In this document: positions 63,468-64,000 of the stretch, piece by piece
Layout of the letters: each line of letters opens with the position of its first letter
Position numbering within the stretch: the stretch's first letter is position 1
NCBI RefSeq assembly: GCF_014212175.1
Contig: NZ_JACJVR010000128.1
Span: forward strand, 62,001 to 126,000
Direction: 5' to 3'
Length of the DNA: 64,000 nt
Origin: Cohnella xylanilytica
GTDB taxonomy: Bacteria; Bacillota; Bacilli; Paenibacillales; Paenibacillaceae
Position numbers and translations under genes: made by a program
The notes under the pieces: model-generated
What the model saw: only the letters and a program-made list of their open reading frames with translations
The model's database searches: none
Told to the model about the DNA's origin: nothing

Positions 63468-63600
63468 CAATTAACAGCTCCCTCCGCATATTGGAATCTC
63501 TTGCATATCCAATGTAACGGAGAGTCATTAGAAATGTTACAGGTTTCGACACTCATACTTTCTTAACAATTAGAAGAATGTCGATTCGTGTAGAAAAAGA

Positions 63601-64000
63601 TCAAATCTCCTTGCGGCTTCGCACTTCGAAGATGCCGAACTTCAAGTAATGCCCCTCTTCGACGCCGCCGAGCTGCGGATGGTCCTTCCCGGCACCTCGC
63701 CAATCGATGCGGCGAAGCGTCTTGCCCGCGTCGGCCGCCGCTTCGAGCAGCGTCTCCATGAACAGGTCGGGCCGCACGTGGTACGAGCAGCTCGCCGTCA
63801 CGAGATAGCCGCCTTCGTTGATCAGCTTCATCGCCTGGAGGTTGATCTCCTTGTAGCCGCGGATCGCTCCGGGCACCGCCCTCTTCGTCTTGGCGAACGC
63901 CGGCGGGTCGAGGATGACGACGTCCCACGTGCGCCCTTCCGAGGCGAGCGGCTTCGACGTGTCCACCTTCGCGGCCGCGCCGCCTCTAGCGGCTCTCTCC
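63601..64000 (-). CDS. class I SAM-dependent RNA methyltransferase, RlmI-like (5' part outside window)
   Basis: The visible 132 residues are the C-terminal part of a Rossmann methyltransferase; the frame runs off the window's end. Motif IV is WDVVILDPPAFAKTK, followed by GYLVTASCSYHVRPDLF, both typical of the RlmI (YccW) family that methylates C5 of 23S rRNA cytosine 1962 in E. coli. The end HYLKFGIFEVRSRKEI also fits. The PUA and N-terminal parts are not visible, so the exact subfamily is uncertain. Confidence 0.85.
   Translation of the reverse strand, partial: ERAARGGAAAKVDTSKPLASEGRTWDVVILDPPAFAKTKRAVPGAIRGYKEINLQAMKLINEGGYLVTASCSYHVRPDLFMETLLEAAADAGKTLRRIDWRGAGKDHPQLGGVEEGHYLKFGIFEVRSRKEI

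Overview
The window comes from a GC-rich Firmicute, most likely Paenibacillaceae (Paenibacillus/Cohnella type). From about 0 to 23.4 kb it carries, on the minus strand, the same block as Bacillus subtilis: rpsU, yqeY, nfeD/yqeZ, floA, yqfC, yqfD, phoH, pgpH/yqfF, ybeY, dgkA, cdd, era, yqzL, recO, glyQ, glyS, ppsR/yqfL, yqxD, dnaG, rpoD. The order is kept, with two local additions: a Pro/Ser-rich membrane protein after floA, and a prenyltransferase plus a beta-rich protein between recO and glyQ. glyQS has a complete T-box leader with its promoter and terminator. rpsU has a near-consensus vegetative promoter, and nfeD-floA has a sigma-W-like promoter.

From 23.5 to 29.4 kb lies AT-rich accessory DNA. 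Four related, palindrome-ended elements of 166-171 bp separate short genes that all point the same way: a lipoprotein group, a Nudix gene with an amber codon, a DUF262 protein, and a coiled-coil gene split by an IS630-type element. Each gene stops just before an element, and the next gene starts shortly after one. The arrangement looks like an integron cassette array, although no integrase is visible.

From 29.4 to 48.9 kb lies one tight minus-strand operon. It begins with a promoter and a cyclic-di-GMP-I riboswitch. It then encodes a secreted PA14/fibronectin-III protein, a secreted von Willebrand A/fibronectin-III protein, two related membrane-anchored proteins of unknown function, a 3,227-residue secreted Rhs/YD-repeat protein with an AT-rich toxin-like tip, and a small probable immunity protein. 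I read it as a c-di-GMP-controlled surface apparatus that displays or delivers an Rhs toxin. The parts are visible in the sequence; the joint function is inference.

From 49 to 64 kb the DNA returns to GC-rich housekeeping genes: a HIT protein, an anchored unknown, sbcC/sbcD, addA/addB, a small conserved-looking protein and the 3' part of an RlmI-type methyltransferase gene. Between sbcD and addA lie two neighbouring tandem arrays of about 51-bp units, each unit carrying a hairpin. All intact genes are on the minus strand; only the degenerate IS transposase is on plus.
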